Positions 17,758-30,937 of a DNA stretch of 64,000 nt are shown piece after piece. The notes beneath the pieces were generated by a model, which was not told the DNA's origin, ran no database searches, and saw only the letters and a program-made list of their open reading frames with translations. Position numbers and translations under genes: made by a program. Numbering within the stretch: position 1 is the first letter of the stretch; each line of letters begins with the position of its first letter. Source of the DNA: Corythoichthys intestinalis (taxonomy: Eukaryota > Chordata > Actinopteri > Syngnathiformes > Syngnathidae); assembly GCF_030265065.1 (NCBI RefSeq), contig NC_080410.1:45017398-45081397 (forward strand). The letters run 5' to 3'.

Positions 17758-18270
17758 CAACCCCTAGCAAAAAGTATGGAATCACCAGTCTCGGATGAGC
17801 ACTCACTCAGACATTTTATCGTGTAGAACAAACTCAGATAAAAAGCTTGAAAAAAATTATGAATTGGTTCAAAAGTGCAACTCTTCAGCATTCAGAAACA
17901 CTAACAGAAATGAATAAAAAACATTGTGATGGTCAGTAAATGTTACTTTTATAGAGCGAGTGCAGGGAAATATATATGGAATCAAAATATGGAATCATGA
18001 GAAACAAACAAAGAAATAACAATCAAAACACATCTCTAGTATTTAGTAGCACCACATCTGGCTTTTATGACAGCTTGCAGTCTCTGAGGCATGGACTTGA
18101 TGAGTATTCTTCATCAATTTGGTGCCAACTCTCTTTGATTGCAATTGCCAGATCATCCTTGCAGGTCGGAGCCTTGCTGTGGACCATTTTTTTCAATTTA
18201 CACCACAGGTTTTCAATAGGGTTGAGATCTGGGCTATTTGCGGGACATGCCATTGACTGGATCATTATTA
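17758..18270 (-). mobile_element. Tc1 fragment, 3' end with transposase C-terminus
   Basis: The left end CAACCCCTAGCAAAAAGTAT follows TA. The minus strand encodes [20 protein letters not shown] and ends near SPCLRDCKL, the last third of a Tc1 transposase with the catalytic Glu. It stops at an (AT)n tract, and no right end of this family follows. Confidence 0.8.
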
Positions 18271-18272
18271 TG

Positions 18273-19348
<1,076 letters not shown>

Positions 19349-19356
19349 ATATATTA

Positions 19357-20225
19357 AAAGGGATGGACATGGTCAGCAATTGTTGCTGACCATGTATGTA
19401 TGCTGAGTATTGTACTCAGGTAGGCTGTGGCGTTCCAACGATGCTCAATTACCAAGGGGCCCAAAGAGTGCCAAGAAAATATTCCCCACACCATTACACT
19501 ACCACCACCAGCCTGAACCGTTGATACAAGGCAGGATGGATCCATGCTTTCATGTTGTTGATGCCAAATTCTGACCCTACCATCCGAATGTCGCAGCAGA
19601 AATCGAGACTCATCAGACCAGGCAACGTTTTTCCAATCTTCTTTTGTCCAATTTCGATGAGCTTGTTCAAACTGTAGCCTCAGTTTCCTGTTCTTAGCTG
19701 AAAGGAGTGGCACCTGGCGTGGTCTTATGCTGCTGTAGCCCATCTGCCTCAAAGTTCGACGTACTGTGCGTTCAGAGATGCTCTTCCCCTACCTTGGTTG
19801 TAATGGGTGGTTATTTGAGTCACTGTTGCCTTTCTATGAGCTCGAACCAGTCTGGTCATTCTCCTCTGACCTCTGGCATCAACAAGGCATTTCCGCCCAC
19901 AGAACTGCCGCTCACTGGATATTTTTTCTTTTTCGGATCATTCTCTGTAAACCCTAGAGATGGTTGTGCGGGAAAATCCCAGTAGATCAGCAGTTTCTGA
20001 AATACTCAGACCAGCCCTTCTGGCACTAACAACCATGCCACGTTCAAAGTCACTCAAATCACCTTTCTTCCCCATACTGATGCTCAGTTTGAACTGCAGG
20101 AGATTGTCTTAAACCATGTCTACATGCCTAAATGCACTGAGTTGCCGCCATGTGATTGGCTGATTAGAAATTAAGTGTTAACGAGCAGTTGGACAGGTGT
20201 ACCTAATAAAGTGGCCGGTGAGTGT
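19357..20225 (-). mobile_element. Tc1 fragment, 5' half, CACTCACCGGCCAC family
   Basis: The right end is the complement of CACTCACCGGCCACTTTATT, a common fish Tc1 terminus, followed by TA. The minus strand carries helix-turn-helix coding (about 20075-19760, frame disturbed) and then 19752-19354 with [17 protein letters not shown] and GGGSVMVWGIFSW. This includes the first catalytic Asp but stops before the second. It is cut off at the hAT D insertion, and the piece on the far side belongs to a different Tc1 family. Confidence 0.8.
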
Positions 20226-20430
20226 AGTTTTTTAAAAAATATCTCTGCGAGCCGCTACTCCCCATCCCGTTTATGATTATTGCACCCAGACCCTGCTCAC
20301 ATTTGTTCCACCACTGCTTGCATGTGCCTTATATTTTGCGTAGAAATTAATTTCAATGCAATGAATCTATTCTGATTCCTCAAACTCCCCCGAACACAAA
20401 ACACCAATTTGCGCTTATTACATCATCAAA

Positions 20431-23400
20431 GTGCAGGCCGAGTGTTGTCGGCCAGATGTGTGGCCACGCTGGCTTACGGCAGGCTGTAAGAATGCTGAAA
20501 GTGGCGTTTTACTGCTTTACCTTCCCCAAAACATGAACGGCATTAATAAAAGCACACAGACGGCCAATCATCTGGAACACAGTAGTTTGTGTGCAACGTG
20601 TGTTGACTATGAAGTGGGAGTGTTTCTGGGAGGCACGAGGCAGAAACCATCAAGTGCGAGATCGAGGATTGCCTCAGACTGTTTTGCTGCAGTGACCCAA
20701 GAAGACCAAAAAGGAAAGGTAAGACATCTTTACACCACTTTGACAGTTGTCACCAGCTGCCAAAATATGAATTTTATTGTTTAATTTTGTTTTAATTCCT
20801 AGAACCAAGAGAAAAAAATGCACTTTAGAGTGGTTCTTCTCCTCCTCGGTATCTCCCAAATTGTTCCTTCCCAGGAATGGAAACATGAGACGTCACATTG
20901 GTACCCAAAAGGTCAGGATTCGTCCGCCCCTTCCAAATAATATTACAAGAACATGTGTGTTTTTTTGTTGTTGTGTAGAGCCCAAAGATACCAAGATCTG
21001 CGCCAACCTGACGCAAATTCTGGACAACTGGAAATTTGCCATTTTAACACGAGTTAAAGAGCTGCTCATCAATGACCACCACTCTGTCCTTCCGGAATAC
21101 AGCCGGTTTGTCAGTCCTGTCTTCTTTTCTATCTTAAAGCATTTGATGATTATATCGACATCGTATTTTCATGATCAGTTTTGGGCCAATATGCATGTTG
21201 CCTTCAAAGTGAATGTTGAAGCCTTTTGTCTTAGTACAAGGTTGTTCACAATTTAGGGCAGCACATATTCTTGTTGACCATTAGCTTTCTCCAATTAAGA
21301 TGCTTGGGATTTGTTATGTGAGCAGACCATTTGCGTTTATTGTGCAAAAATTAAATGAACTATAAATGATTGAAAAATTCAAGTAAATTCTTACCTCATT
21401 GCATATAACTACTGCGTTACCAGAAAGAATTAGTCACCGAGAAAACTAAAAAAGAAATAAAATTAGGGCTGTCAAAATTATCGCGTTAACGGGCGGTAAT
21501 TAATTTTTTAAAATTAATCACGTTAAAATATTTGACACAATTAACGCACATGCCCCGCTCAGACAGATTTAAATGACAGTACAGTGAAATGCCAACATGT
21601 TAATTGTGTTTTGTGGAGTTTTGCCGCCCTCTGCTGGCGCTTGGGTGCGACTGATTTTATAGGCTTCAGCACCCATGAGCATTGTGTAAGTAATTATTGA
21701 CATCAACAATGGTGGGCTACTAGTTTATTTTTTGATTGAAAATTTTACAAATGTTATTCAAACGAAAACATTAAGAGGGTTTTAATATAAAGTTTCCATA
21801 ACTTGTACTAGCATTTATCTTTTAAGAAGAAGAGTCTTTCTATCCATGGATCGCTTTAACAAAATGTTAATAATTTTAATGCCATCTTGTTGATTTTTTA
21901 TTATAATAAACAAATACAGTCCTTATGTACCGTATGTTGAATGTATATATCCATCTTGTGTCTTATCTTTCCATTCCAACAATAATTTACAGAAAAATAT
22001 GGCATATTTTATAGATGGTTTGAATTGCGATTAATTACGATTAATTAATTTTTAAGCTGTAATCAACTCGATTAAAAATTTTAATCGCTTGATAGCCCTA
22101 AATAAAATACAAAACTCGGTGCAAAAAGCCCAGCAAAATGCATCTTGATAACTGCATTGGCATGTCCTATGATTTCCTGCCTGTATTTGTATGCTTTGGT
22201 CGCCCCCTAGTGGCCCTTTGGGCTTGACAACTTTAACGTGATTGAATTGTGAATGATTCTTATTTAATTAAGGACATTTTGGCTCATTTCCATTTAGATT
22301 ATTTATATGAGATGTTTATTTCCTATATCTTTAGTCGAAGTTCTTCTCTTATTTTTCACAGAATGTTTATTTTATTTGGAAAAGCTTGAAGTTTTTACAT
22401 TTATCATTATTAAAATACAATTAGCAATGACGCTTTAAGTGCGCGACCGCAGATATTGGTATCGGTTTATATCGGTATCGGATTTTGGGAGATGGACAAT
22501 ATCGGGATATCGGTTAAAAAGTCATTATCGGACAACTCTAATTGACAGTGGTAAAATAAAATAACAAACTCATTCTACATCGACTACATTGTAACTTTGC
22601 CATATTGCCACTTAGAGTACTCACCAAGGAAAAACATCAACTTTCTTACTGTTCTAAAGGCTTGAATACTATTTCATAATGTTATTATAATGTTATTACA
22701 GTGTTATTTCATAAATTGGCTGCCAGTGACAGTGATGGACAGACCAGAATGTTTTAAAATTGACCAAACAGTAACTTAGGCTTTATACCACTTAGATAAG
22801 AGGTTTCAAACTCAAGGTCGGGGGCCAGATCTGGCCCACAATGTCATTTTTTTCTGGCCCGGGAAAGTAGATCATGTGCATTGATTTCATTTTGTTTTCT
22901 TCAGTGAATGTGATAGTCACTTTTCTCACAGACACCATATAACTGTTTGCATTAGTCTAACACATTCTTATAGTAAAGCATTTAACTACAGTTTAGGCAG
23001 ACTTCACTCCATGCCCTTTTACACAGTAAAGTGGACCAGCTTATCAGCCCTCGCTTGATAGGCGAAGGGAAAGACGTCAGCAACTCTTCGGTGGGGTCAG
23101 GACACCTCCGCCCTACCAAGGCAACAAGTTGATAGCACAGCGCCTTAGACGTCAAGACATTTCTCAGTTGCCGTGGTAACCACGTCCCAGCCACGAAAGA
23201 TGACACACGAACTTGACCGCCCAAACCTGCCACAGAAGGATTATGCCAAGACAACACCCAGGCACGCCTTCCGCCCGGCCCACTGCACCGCAGTTTTCAA
23301 AAGACTACACAGTTAGCCAACAACTGTCGATTCTCGGGGACATTTTGATGTATCCGTTGTTTTGTTGACCCTGAATCCAGCCTTGCCTCTCCGTCATCTG

Positions 23401-25460
23401 TTTTTGCCTTGCTTTTTGATCACTGCCGAAGAATAAATTGTCAACCTGTTTTTGGTGAGCCTTCTTTAAACCGTTTAAAATGGAGTCAGTACAAAGGGTT
23501 AACACCGGAGTGGACGTGCGGAGTTTGGCCTTTCCGGCGGACTTGCTGGGGCTGCCTACTGGTTCGGCTGTCGCAGTTCCGGCGGCTTGAATTCCTTCAT
23601 CAGTAAAATGAAATTTAAATTGTTGGCAGCCAATGAGTTAAAAAAATATCATATAAATATGATCTAAAAGTAATATAAGTAATAATAAAGTAGAATAGTT
23701 GTAGTTAGAGTTGTCCAATTATGACTTTTAACCGATAAAACTGATGTTCTCCAACTCAAAAAATCCGATACCGATATATACGGTCAACTGAAGTTATAGA
23801 AAATAAATGTCCCATATGAATGATATGAATTAAAATCAGCCAAAATGTTCATCATTAAATAAAAGGAATCATTCGCAATGAAATGACGTTTACAGTACTT
23901 ACCCTAAAGAACCACTGGGGGGCGACGAAAACATTACACATACAGGCAGGCAATCAAAGGGCATAGAAATGCAATGACAATTTCCAAGATGCGTTTTGCT
24001 GGGTTTTTGCAAAGATTTTTGTATTTTATTACTTTTCTAGTTTTCTTAGTGAATATGTATTTATGATAACAGGGGAGTTATATGTAATGAGTTTGTGTTT
24101 CCTTATTTTTCAATAATTTAATTTTTGCACCACTAATGCAAATGGTCAGCTCACATAACAAATCCAAAGCATCTTAGTTTGAAGGTTTCTAATGGTCAAT
24201 AAATTGGCTTGTACATTGACATTGAAGGCAACATGCTTGCTCAAAACTGATAATGAATAACCAATGTTGATATCAGTCCATATAATTAGGGGCAGTTTAC
24301 ATGGCGAATCTGCGACACAAAGACGCAATGACTAAGTTGCGGACTCGCCTTGCGTGCATATGGTGTCGGCGAAGACGGAAGGCGAGGACGAAAAATTCTG
24401 AATCCTGCCTCCAAAGTGGAAGAATCCAATTGCGGGAGGTTGAGGGGGGCTTCCTCGGCATGCATATGAAAGGCTCCTGCGGCACGAGACCGCGCTGTTA
24501 ACGTCAGCACTCGTACGCGTCACGTTGGGCGTGCGCAGCGGTGCTACTAAACATTAAAAACAGCAAATATGGCGGAACGTCGGCTTTAATTTACTGTTTT
24601 AATAATATTTTTAAATTAAATATGTTGAACGTTTCAATCTTTGTGCCTTTTTGAACAAAAGAAAAATGACATTGCTTCGAGTGGACGGGCATATTTTTTT
24701 CCGGGCTGAGGGAGCTTGGTGGGGTCAAAGCGCATCATTCTCTGTCGCCCAGTAAATCTACACTGCCCCCTAGGGCCTGGCATGAATACTACATCGTTTT
24801 CATGTGGAATTGCGACATTGTTCAAATGGAGACGGAAATGCAAATGCAAATTTGAAATTGTTCGTATTCTCGGAGAGTCACCATGTAAACGGCCCCTTAG
24901 AAATGCTGTTATCAGGCGATACTATCGGCTATCTGTTTATATCACACAACTATAGTTGTAGTAACAATTATGTAACATCCCCCTTTTGACCACAATTGGT
25001 CAACGCAAGCTGGCTCTACTTTGCGATGAGCTCATCGCAAGACAGCCCCAGAGGAAAATTGGAAATCGATCAAAGCGGCCGTGACAAATGTGTTTATGTA
25101 ATCTGGCAAATGCGTTCCATTCGCCCACAGCACATAACTTGTTTTTGTTTTGAGTCGTAATCCACATTTGACGGAAAAGTGATAATCACGACCGGCTAAT
25201 CATCCTTCCGTGGTAACGTGTGTCACTGCAGGATTGCCCCGCTGTCAAACGCTCTGGGGGAGCTTCACAGACAGTTCGACGACCTCAAGCGCGATCTGGC
25301 AAGCCTCACTGTTAAGTTTGATGGCGTGGAGGCTTTTGTGGACCGTGTCACGGAGCGAGGCTTCCCGCAAAGGCCTCGACAGGGCGCTGGTCTCAGGTCA
25401 GGCCAGATGAGAGTTTTACAGCCAATAAGAGTGAGAAGAAGAGGGTTACACAGAGCCTAG
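20431..25460 (+). CDS. Small secreted protein, unrecognised family, three coding exons plus upstream exon
   Basis: Preferred coding exons are 20818-20911, 20979-21105 and 25232-25460, with AG/GT borders and phases 1 and 2 that fit exactly; the product is about 149 aa. The start [19 protein letters not shown] is a signal peptide, probably cut near residue 19. The mature part has one Cys (KICANLTQ, also an N-glycosylation site), then the helical run [16 protein letters not shown]. Next come [20 protein letters not shown], a heptad-like stretch to about residue 120 and a very basic tail ending [10 protein letters not shown]. An upstream exon ending at 20718 (GT donor; acceptor at 20801-20802) is open for 96 codons from 20431 and joins in frame to NQEKKMHFR. 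It may be 5' UTR or a longer N-terminus. Donors GTCAGG and GTTTGT are weak. ATTAAA at 25483-25488 could be the poly(A) signal. The single introns hold transposons. I cannot name it. Confidence 0.6.
21140..22540 (-). repeat. Family G repeat interrupted by hAT B, in intron
   Basis: The right end reads the complement of TAGAGTTGTCCGATAATGAC; the left part has CGTATTTTCATGATCAG and GGGCCAATATGCATG. A related inverted copy is 23706-24965 and fragments lie at 4580-4990 and near 33165, 34425 and 49325. No coding frame was seen. The left boundary is uncertain. Confidence 0.5.
21464..22100 (+). mobile_element. Non-autonomous hAT element, family B copy 1
   Basis: TAGGGCTGTCAAAATTATCG begins the element and CGCTTGATAGCCCTA ends it. 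Perfect 8-bp flanks AATAAAAT lie at 21456-21463 and 22101-22108. At 637 bp it has no coding capacity. The second copy is 56512-57150. Confidence 0.88.
22550..23700. other. Intron stretch, possible solo LTR at about 22980-23500
   Basis: Near 22800-22860 is a TTTCAAACTCAAGGTCGGGG repeat end. Between about 22980 and 23600 the DNA is GC-richer, with an AATAAA at 23431-23436 followed by CTTCTTTAAACCG, reminiscent of a fish LTR end. No partner repeat was found, so family and age cannot be given. It lies inside the long intron of the secreted-protein gene. Confidence 0.25.
23706..24965 (+). repeat. Family G repeat interrupted by a Harbinger-like MITE
   Basis: It starts TAGAGTTGTCCAATTATGAC and shares CACTGGGGGGCGACGAAAAC and related runs, inverted, with 22130-22240. 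The MITE at 24289-24896 splits it. The right end is degraded near 24960. Confidence 0.5.
24289..24896. mobile_element. PIF/Harbinger-like MITE
   Basis: The ends GGGGCAGTTTACATGGCGA and (complement) GGGGCCGTTTACATGGTGA are inverted and flanked by TTA on both sides (24286-24288, 24897-24899), the 3-bp duplication of Harbinger elements. The element is 608 bp with no transposase. Confidence 0.75.
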
Positions 25461-26749
25461 TGTTGTGTTCTTCCTTTCTGAAATTAAACATCCAAGTGCG
25501 TAAATATTTTGTTTTTCTGAGCGAGACATTCTTCACTACTAATCTGCATAATAACTGCTCCAACACAAAATCTCCCCACAAATGATGAGTTAAAAGTTAA
25601 GACAACACCTTAATCATGTACATTCCAGTGGAAATAATCCTGTTTAATTAAAAAAATAATAGTAATAATAATAATAACAAACGCCAGTATTTTAGGGAAG
25701 CGGCAATCAGACACTTTATCAATGCCAGCGCTATTTACTGTAAGCCAATCAAATATGAGGATGCCAAATTGCTGTTATAAAATTGACCTGTTCTCGAGTC
25801 TAGCAGTGTATTTGTGTGTGTGCATAACTGACATCACAAAATGGCTGCTTCAGTGGCAAAACAAATGTTAACAGGGCCCAGGTGCGATGAGCGTAAACGC
25901 CACCCCACCCCGGAACAACCGGCTGGCAGAGATAATTCAGCTAGCCACATCATCTTACCTTTCTGTTTGACCCTCATCTTGCCAAACCACGTCCACTTTA
26001 CACCCACAAACCAGGCCCTACTAAGGTTGTCTTTCACTTTTAGATCCGTGTAAGCGAATGGTATATCTTGTGTGTTTGGTGGGGCTTGCGTGCGGCTGGA
26101 TGTGATTGGGCGCGCTCAGGTGGTGGGTCCCGGTGCCGGGACTGGCGGTGGGGCGGCGTAAGGTCGGTTGCCAACAGGATTACACTCACAAGGGATTCAC
26201 ACGATTACTGGGTTCTAGATCACACAGCTGATTTTTGTACACTCTACCCCTCTCAATCACTTAGCTTATAGACTTCCCCACCCCCCTCCGCTTGTTTCCC
26301 TGATCAACAGGCCCCCCACATGGTGTCAACCAGAAATACATCTAGCTGATAATAACACCAACATATTAATAGTTAGTGTAGGCGTTCAATGTATTTCTTG
26401 TTGTTGTTTGTGTTTCTTTTCTTTCTTCTCTTGTGTTTCTTTTCTTTTGTTTCCCCATAACCCCTTCCTGTTCGCTGCTTTGTCATAATAAAGGAAATAT
26501 GTTGAATGATCACAATGGGAGTAAGTCATACTCTCAATGTGAAACATTAAAACTGTTCAGACCAAACGTACATTTAGACTTCCATTCTCCGTGTCAAACA
26601 GCTGAGCAGCACAGGTTTACCATAAAAAAAAAAGAAAAAGTAATGAGTAACATTGTGAGCAACTGCTTGCAATGTATGATTTTATTTTTTCTTTAAACAA
26701 TGGTATTTTTTTCTCAGCACAACTTCATATAAATGAACTGTCAATAATA
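25461..26749. other. Intergenic stretch without recognised gene
   Basis: A short (AAT)n tract lies near 25655-25680 and a C/T-rich region near 26400-26460. Open frames at 25841-26271 are short, on both strands, and show no family signal. Confidence 0.4.
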
Positions 26750-26757
26750 CACTGTAG

Positions 26758-27733
26758 TAGAGATGTGATGCGATCGGGTCCGATCACGTCATTTTCAAAG
26801 TATTGGAATCGGCAAAAAAATATCGGCCATGCTTTTTTAAACATATATATATTTTAATTAAATCGTTTTCTAATTGTATTTAACGTTACAGACATAATAT
26901 GCTACACTCATCCAGAGTCTTTAATTTAGGCTTAAGGTAGGGTTATCAAAAATATCCCGATAAAGGCGGCAATTAGTTTATCAAAAAATGCGTCACGTTA
27001 AAATATTTAACGCTATTAATAAATGCGCTGCACGACCCTCTCACTCATTGTCGCGCTCAATCTGTAATGACGCCGTTGTACCTATATAGAGAGATAAAAG
27101 GCATCGCATAATGAGTAGAGTGAATTTTGGCAGCCATTGGAGCCTTTCTTCAATTGGCTATAACCATGCAATCCCTCTCCCTGTGACTAGAAATATCATG
27201 GGAAGCAATGTGAGGAAGCAAGGTAGCAACTGATCTTTGGCTTAACACCTTAAATTATTTCCCAAAGCAGAGAAGATATATCCATTGGTAGCACGATGCA
27301 CAGTCATGGTTTTACTTCCCATCATGCATTGGGGCTTGGCTGCAGTATCATTTACTGAAAGCTCACCAGATACACTTGATGGCAATATTTAGTCACAATA
27401 CACAAAGTCACAAGTCTTTCTATCCGTGGATCCCTCTCACAGAAAGAATGTTAATAATGTAAATGCCATCTTGAGGATTTATTGTCATAATAAACAAATA
27501 CAGTACTTATGTACTGTATGTTGAATGTATATATTTGTCCGAGTTTTATTCATTTTTTTCTTAATGCATTGCCAAAATATATATGATCGGGAAAAATTAT
27601 CGGGAATGATTGGAATTGAATCGGGAGCAAAAAAAAAAGCAATCGGATCGGGAAATATCAGGATCGACAGATACTCAAACTAGAACGATCGGGGTCGGAT
27701 CGGGAGCAAAAAAACATGATCGGAACAACCCTA
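26758..27733 (+). mobile_element. Non-autonomous hAT-like element, family A copy 2
   Basis: TAGAGATGTGATGCGATCGG begins it and ATGATCGGAACAACCCTA ends it. Perfect 8-bp flanks CACTGTAG lie at 26750-26757 and 27734-27741. The internal mosaic is the same as in the copy at 174-1170. Confidence 0.88.
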
Positions 27734-27741
27734 CACTGTAG

Positions 27742-28960
27742 TATAACCTATTACATTACCATGTTAGGCCAGAAAGACAAAAATAATGGAATTTAGACCA
27801 GAGCAACACAATGAAACATCACCCTTCCAAAGAGCATGACTGCCCTCTAGTGGAGAAAAAACATTGCTACCTTGATTGGCGTAAAGAGTTATGTGGCTAC
27901 TGTTGTGATGTCTCATTGGTGAAACTGAGACAGCCACTGTTGGCCTCTTTGGCAAAAACAAAGTCAATATGGGGAATAAAAAGGAAAAATGTAACTACTC
28001 TTGTGTAGCCCAAAGTAACGGAGTAGGAGTAGCGTTTCTTCTTAACAATTTTTTCTTAAAAATTTACTCAAGTAAATGTAATGGATAAAATGTAATGCAT
28101 TACTATCCACTCTGCAATAGAGCGGATGATAATGTTGAATAAAATTTAAGATTTCAATGACCCTACCCCCAAAAAATACTCATAATTTTGTACTTACTCT
28201 TACATTTAACCCTTGATAAAGCACAATTTTAAACATTATCAATTCCCTTTGACGCAAGCTCCCAAATCTTGTCTTTCAAAGCACAGTTAGGACATTTAGT
28301 AATGGCTGTTAATGTTGACTTGGGGTTGCCTCCCTCAGGCAGCAGGTCCACAAAAAACATAAATCATGAATAAGTTACGCCTTTATAAAAATGGTTGTCA
28401 CCATGAGCACCCGTCAATTTGTTATTATAAATACCTTGACTCTTGAATGTACGCTCAATATTCTGATGGTGGCAGTGGTAGTGATGGCAGTAGTCATGAT
28501 GATGGTGGCGATGATGATGATATTGAAAAGTGACCTTGCCCCCCTTAAAATTTTAAGGACTGAAAACGGGGTGGTACCAAAAAAAAAAAAAAAACAAAGA
28601 AAAAAAACCTTGGCTTCTTCCCACCCATTTCAATTTGTACACCCATTATTTTGTTGTAATTGTCCTATTATTTTCCTATTTACTACTATTATTTTCTTCT
28701 CTTGTTGTTGTATTTCTTATTTAACTGCTCGAAGAAGAAAAAAAAATCAATCACTTAATCATGAATTAAGCAACAAACACTTTTAGAATTTTAATGGGGA
28801 AATAAAAGTATTTTAATATTCATATGTATGTGTAGTATTTCCCATATATATTGTCACACCCGTATTCATTTTTAACCTGATGTGTTCAGAACATACTCAA
28901 AACCGTATTATGGAAAAAATAATAGCGCTGCACTGAATAGTGCAAAACTGATGATATTTA
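27742..28960. other. Intergenic stretch 3' of light-chain cassette 1
   Basis: A degraded repeat of the AGTAACGGAGTAGGAGTA type lies at about 28008-28120, and a GATG-rich simple repeat at 28455-28525. From about 28650 the sequence aligns with the 3' flanks of C2 and C3, marking the left limit of the duplicated light-chain unit. No gene was seen. Confidence 0.45.
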
Positions 28961-28967
28961 TATAATT

Positions 28968-28973
28968 TTTTAT
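28968..28973 (-). terminator. Poly(A) signal of light-chain cassette 1
   Basis: AATAAA (minus strand), 85 nt past the C1 stop codon, in a context (CATTCTTCAATAAAA) kept behind all three C exons. Confidence 0.75.
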
Positions 28974-29057
28974 TGAAGAATGTTCATTCGTTTTAGTAAG
29001 ATCAAAACAGAATGCATAAGAAAACAAGCATGCATACACATCATTGTTGTTGTGTTG

Positions 29058-29377
29058 CTAAGTTGCACACTTGGACTTGTTGATGGTGTTTTCAGCAGAC
29101 TGGGAGCCCAAAGACACCTTACAAGTGTACGGGATGTCTGAGTTCCATTCCGACGTCTGCACGGTCAGATAGCTGCTGATTTTGTAGTTGCCGTTCGTTT
29201 CTCGTGTGGCAGGACCGGTGGCGACGGCGCCTGTCACTGGACGGCCCCGAACCAGCCAAGTGACGTCAGCGTTCGGGATGGACTGAGTGGCCACGCAGAC
29301 TAGCGTGGCCTCTTTGGACTGGAGCTCGTCATTGGACGGGGGGAAGACAGTCACCACGGGGGGAGTCACGTCTGAGC
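29058..29377 (-). CDS. Immunoglobulin light-chain constant exon C1
   Basis: A single C1-set Ig domain encoded by one exon. The acceptor CAG lies at 29380-29378 and the exon opens in phase 1, completing Ser from the J donor. The domain runs PPVVTVFPPSNDELQSKEAT, then LVCVA (first Cys), the Trp in DVTWLV, SSYLTVQTSEW and YTCKV (second Cys). The C-terminal KSKCAT supplies the Cys that bonds to the heavy chain. About 106 residues, a normal C-light length. It is closest to the C exons at 40079 and 52263 (a few residue changes each). It pairs with J1 (30350-30383) and V1 (30938-31380) upstream on the same strand. Isotype is probably teleost sigma (L2), judged mainly from V; kappa or lambda is less likely. 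Confidence 0.93.
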
Positions 29378-30349
29378 CTGGAGGGATCGGATCTGTTAGT
29401 TTACATCACCAAGACTGAAGTATAAAGATTAACCAGTCAAATTTATATAGTAATGACATAGTGGCATAATGTTATATGATGACTACGACAAACATTTTTG
29501 GCCCCCGACCTACAGTTTGAGAACCCATGAACTCTCAAAAGTTGTCTTCATCCTAATAGTTTACATTTGGGCAGAAGTGCACCATTCATTATTTAAAGGA
29601 ATCTCAACTACTTTGTCATTAAAAAACAAAAGAATAAAATCATAATTCATGACATAATTTATCATGTAGACAGTAAAGGCAACCACGAACACAAATTTAG
29701 TCATGATTAAAAATCGTAAAACATGGAAAACAAATAAACTCGAACTACATATGGGACCAAAAAAAAAAAAAAATTGTTTACTGTACCTGTATCGACAAAG
29801 GTCCCTCACTAAAATACAACAAAAATGTACAACAAAACCGCCCACGACTATCATGAAAGAAGTTATCATAAAAGTATATATGCATAAGATATTAAAAACA
29901 TGAAATAATAGAAAACTTTGGCATTTAAATAATTCATATTGCATTCTGTCATCTTTTATACACAAGCTAACCAAACTTAACACATTTTCATGATAAAAAA
30001 ATGTTGAAAAGAAAATGCAGAACAACAACAACAACAAATAAAAATGAAAATGGCATTTACTAAATTTGCAATCATTTACGAGGATGGTACTCACACATAT
30101 TAATTTAAAAAAAAAAAGCCAAAGCGCAAAATGTAACTATACAGAAATTAATTGTATATCAAAGATTATGACTTAACAAACAAATATATTACTTACCCTT
30201 GGGCTTTAAAAATGTTTTGTTTAAAAAATGTAAAAGCCCCCTTCCCAAAAAAAAAAAAAAAAAAAATCAATAAATATATTCAATTAGACATCTATAGATT
30301 TGTACTTGCATAAATGTACCGCATTTGATGATGAATTCAAAATACTTAC
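29378..30349 (-). other. J1-C1 intron
   Basis: The intron is donor GTAAGT (30349-30344) to acceptor CAG (29380-29378), about 0.97 kb, and aligns along its length with the J2-C2 and J3-C3 introns. A 177-codon minus-strand frame at 29561-30094 is low-complexity hydrophobic and is not kept in the sister introns, so it is not taken as a gene. No clear intronic kappa-type enhancer was recognised. Confidence 0.7.
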
Positions 30350-30383
30350 TTTTCACAAGCAGCTTTGTTCCTCCGCTGAATAC
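30350..30383 (-). CDS. Light-chain J1 segment
   Basis: A 34-nt J coding segment reading (V)FSGGTKLLVK and ending at donor GTAAGT (30349-30344) in phase 1, which fits the C1 exon. The usual FGxG motif is FSGG here, as in J2 and J3. Confidence 0.92.
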
Positions 30384-30422
30384 CACAGTGATTACACTGG
30401 TGCTGACCGCCGTACAAAAACT
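30384..30422 (-). promoter_or_regulatory. J1 recombination signal, 23-bp spacer
   Basis: Heptamer CACTGTG (30390-30384), spacer of exactly 23 bp (30391-30413), nonamer AGTTTTTGT (30422-30414). It is compatible with the 12-spacer V signal under the 12/23 rule. Confidence 0.93.
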
Positions 30423-30909
30423 GACGCCACTCCTCAATGTTAGCGCTGGACTTCTTCAAGACATTTTCTTTTAATCCAAGATGTCAACATTCACTCCTGT
30501 GCCTTTTAACTCCTCGTCGGTGGTGGTGCTGAACGTCCACATGTCTGTCAAGTGGTCACCGTGATGGAAAAGTCCCTCAGAGGATCATTGCAAAGGAGAA
30601 CCTTGGAAAAGCAACAGGTCGGCCAATTAGAAACAACAATGCATTGAAGAGGAAAACCCTGGCCAGTCGTCATATGAGAAAGCACTTTTTTTTTTTTTTT
30701 TTTTTACTGCACTTCGGCCTCCTCAGTAAATCCTTCCAAAATTCAGCAGCCAACCTCATCATCTCATCTGAAGGAAACCAGGAATATGATGTGGCCCGTC
30801 AAAAAAGATGACTTCGACACCCCTGAATATCATTCTAAGTAGCATCGCTTCTTCTGCACAGGGGAGAATCCAACATGTACTCAACACAAAAGCAGAAGTA
30901 AGACAAGCC

Positions 30910-30937
30910 AGTTTTTGTCACTGCGTATTTCACTGTG
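30910..30937 (-). promoter_or_regulatory. V1 recombination signal, 12-bp spacer
   Basis: Heptamer CACAGTG (30937-30931), 12-bp spacer AAATACGCAGTG, nonamer ACAAAAACT (30918-30910). The spacer is identical at V2 and V3. Confidence 0.94.

Noticed and set aside
29561-30094. 177-codon minus-strand open frame in the J1-C1 intron
   Set aside because: Low-complexity Phe/Leu/Ile product. The same region in the sister introns is not open over this length, and it lies inside a clear J-C intron.
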